6,239 nucleotides of DNA from Acidimicrobiales bacterium. Its GTDB lineage: Bacteria > Actinomycetota > Acidimicrobiia > Acidimicrobiales > Bog-793. This document shows positions 4,835 to 6,239 of the stretch, piece after piece. A model generated the notes under the pieces. That model was given only the letters and a program-made list of their open reading frames with translations. It was not told the origin of the DNA and did not search any database. The stretch is from NCBI GenBank assembly GCA_030037405.1, contig JASHRK010000238.1, positions 1-6,239 on the forward strand. Reading direction: 5' to 3'. Every line of letters begins with the position of its first letter. Position 1 is the stretch's first letter. The translations under genes and the position numbers were made by a program.

Positions 4835-5887
4835 CTATCCTTTCGTCAGCGCGACCTTGGTCGCGACTCTCTTCTTGATGAGCTCGATGCCCTGTGCGAC
4901 CTCCCTCATTGGCAGGACATGAGTAACGAGACAGGCTGGCGAGATAGAGCCACGACTCAGCATCAACAGGCCCTGTCCGTAATGTCTGCGAGACGCCGCA
5001 GAGACTCCCGTAAGTTGTAAGCCCTTGCGGATGATCTGGCGCAGTGGCTCGACCCTCGCTTCGGATGCGAACCCGAAGACCGCGATGCGAGCGCCTTGAT
5101 CGGCAACCTCGAGCGCAAGAGGCAGGGACTCGCATGTGCCACCGCAGTCGAACACGACATCAGCTCCACCCGCCAGGTGTCCCTTCACCTCCCGGGCGGT
5201 GGCGAAAACATCTCCGCTGTGCAACACCACGTCGTCCACGCCAGCAAACTGCTGGGCGACCTCGAGACGTGCCTCGTCGACGCCGGCAAGTCCTACGGCG
5301 ACAATGGCAGACGCACCCGACGCCTTGGCGATTTGGCACATGATCTGGCCGAAAGGGCCGGGACCGACGAGGCAGACGCGGTCGCCCAACCGGAGGTTGG
5401 CGACCTCGACAGCATGGGCCGCGACCGCCACCGGCTCGAGCAGTGCCCCGTCCTCGGTCGCGATCGTGTCCGGAAGTCGCACGATGCGCGTGGCGTCGAT
5501 CACCACCTGCTCGGCAAAGGCGCCTCCCAGCTCCGAAGCGCCGAGGTGGCACCAGTCAGGATCGAGGTTCTCCCAGCCGAGCAGGGACTCGCGGGCCTGC
5601 GGATGTCCCCATATGACTTGGAGGGCGACTCTGTCGCCCTCCCCGACGTCGACTACGTCCTCACCCAGCACCGACACGTGGCCCATCCCCTCGTGACCTA
5701 GCACTGAGGGAGTGACCACTGGCTGTCGACCTCGATAATCCCAGTCGTAGATCGCGACGTCGGTCGAGCAGATCCCCGCGCGATCGATCTCGACCACCAC
5801 TTGTCCCGCCCTCGGCGTCAGGTCCTCCCACTCACCCCAGACGACACACCCGGGCGCCGCTGCCGTCTTCACTGCGGCCATCATCAC
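4835..5887 (-). CDS. Medium-chain zinc-type alcohol dehydrogenase (MDR), lacking the structural-zinc cysteines
   Basis: A cytoplasmic NAD(P)-dependent alcohol or polyol dehydrogenase of 350 aa, a normal length for the family. Catalytic-zinc ligands are visible: C40 (GICSTD), H65 and E66 (GHEGMGH) and E151 (LLEPVAVAAH). The Rossmann motif is GPGPFG (175-180). In most relatives a lobe after residue 85 carries four cysteines for structural zinc; here residues 84-125 contain only C113, so that site is absent. The general pattern resembles sorbitol/threonine-type dehydrogenases, but the substrate cannot be told. The frame opens GTG-ATG-ATG; I give the GTG at 5887, with AAGG 7 nt upstream, and ATG at 5884 or 5881 is equally possible. 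It begins 2 nt after the regulator's stop and ends 5 nt before the SDR, so the genes are surely cotranscribed. Confidence 0.94.
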   Translation of the reverse strand: MMMAAVKTAAAPGCVVWGEWEDLTPRAGQVVVEIDRAGICSTDVAIYDWDYRGRQPVVTPSVLGHEGMGHVSVLGEDVVDVGEGDRVALQVIWGHPQARESLLGWENLDPDWCHLGASELGGAFAEQVVIDATRIVRLPDTIATEDGALLEPVAVAAHAVEVANLRLGDRVCLVGPGPFGQIMCQIAKASGASAIVAVGLAGVDEARLEVAQQFAGVDDVVLHSGDVFATAREVKGHLAGGADVVFDCGGTCESLPLALEVADQGARIAVFGFASEARVEPLRQIIRKGLQLTGVSAASRRHYGQGLLMLSRGSISPACLVTHVLPMREVAQGIELIKKRVATKVALTKG

Positions 5888-5889
5888 GA

Positions 5890-6239
5890 CTACGCCTTTT
5901 CCTCCAGACGGCCACCGCTCGGAGAGGCTCGGTCGAGTCGTGTCACGGAGCCGCTGATGTGCCGTCGCACGAGCCGTTCAGCCTCTCTCGCGTCTCCCCG
6001 ACCGACTGCCGCGAGCAAGAGCCTGTGCTCCTCTTCCTCCGCCAACCATGTCGGCCAGCGCTCCCAGAGAAGAGAGATCACGCCATGGACGAGTTGGTCG
6101 CTCAGCTTGTCGAGCAGCTCGACAACCAGCTGGTTTCCACACTCTCTGTACAGACAGCGATGGAAGTGCCGGTTTGCCCTGGCCAATGCAAGCCGGTCCT
6201 CGAGCTCCGTCGCCTGTCGCGCATCGCCCAAGGCGCCCT
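5890..6239 (-). CDS. GntR/FadR-type transcriptional regulator, C-terminal FCD domain (5' end off window)
   Basis: The C-terminal 115 residues of a regulator whose winged-helix DNA-binding part lies beyond the right edge. The frame is open to the last base, so a TTG at 6231 is not a real start. The visible part is a helical FCD ligand-binding domain: NRHFHRCLYRECGNQLVVEL with the FH and N-x-L signature, then EEEEHRLLLAAVGRGDAREAERLVRRHI. The three histidines expected to hold a metal are present (in FH, EEH and RRH), but the partner aspartate usually found four residues before the first is Asn here (NRHFH). FadR-type proteins often respond to small carboxylates or sugar acids and control the operon they head. 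The dehydrogenase gene starts 2 nt after its stop, so it probably regulates that operon; its own promoter and operator are outside the window. Only the C-terminal half is visible. Confidence 0.88.
   Translation of the reverse strand, partial: GALGDARQATELEDRLALARANRHFHRCLYRECGNQLVVELLDKLSDQLVHGVISLLWERWPTWLAEEEEHRLLLAAVGRGDAREAERLVRRHISGSVTRLDRASPSGGRLEEKA

Noticed and set aside
4830..5135. Upstream extension of the SDR frame by about 100 residues
   Set aside because: It would lie inside the dehydrogenase gene, lacks SDR sequence, and the ATG at 4829 has a good ribosome binding site just before the canonical N-terminus.
5096..5701. Plus-strand open frame of 201 codons opposite the zinc-type dehydrogenase
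   Set aside because: It is antisense to a gene with intact catalytic motifs and is a composition shadow.

Overview
The window is very GC-rich, with a G/C-biased third codon position in every gene I accept. It carries a PucR-type regulator, an Amt transporter and a FadR-type (GntR/FCD) regulator with dehydrogenases. Together these suggest a high-GC actinobacterial chromosome (for example the Acidimicrobiia/Thermoleophilia type or a related soil or aquatic lineage). This is an inference from composition and gene style; there is no rRNA or other phylogenetic marker.

Layout from left to right. (1) 1-1304, minus strand: a PucR/CdaR-like transcriptional regulator whose C-terminal HTH end lies beyond the left edge. 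(2) 1305-1613: a 309-bp divergent intergenic region, the most structured non-coding DNA here. It holds an 11-bp direct repeat, four copies of a 21-25-bp direct repeat, a perfect 9-bp inverted repeat with a 10-bp spacer, a possible promoter and a leader hairpin. (3) 1614-1886, plus strand: a 90-aa protein I do not recognise, with a strong ribosome binding site. (4) 1887-1965: a short convergent gap filled by 2.5 copies of a 22-23-bp tandem repeat that can form hairpins. (5) 1966-3186, minus: a complete Amt/Mep/Rh ammonium transporter. (6) 3187-3341: the amt upstream region, also holding a perfect GC-rich hairpin that probably terminates the next operon. (7) 3342-6239, minus: a tight operon read right to left, consisting of a FadR-type GntR regulator (5' end off the window), a medium-chain zinc-type alcohol dehydrogenase, a short-chain dehydrogenase and a two-domain alpha/beta-barrel-like protein of unknown function.

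The operon looks like a substrate-responsive catabolic unit. The FCD regulator would sense a small (often carboxylate) metabolite, and the two NAD(P)-dependent dehydrogenases would oxidise a hydroxylated substrate in successive or alternative steps. The last protein may be an accessory enzyme. The substrate cannot be read from sequence. The amt gene has no glnK or glnD beside it in this window. PucR-type regulators often control nitrogen or purine use, so a nitrogen link between the left-hand regulator and amt is conceivable, but they are separated by the unknown gene and nothing proves the link.

I found no convincing defence system, CRISPR array, mobile element or RNA gene. The candidates for something undescribed are the repeat-rich divergent region with its palindrome and the small unknown gene next to it.
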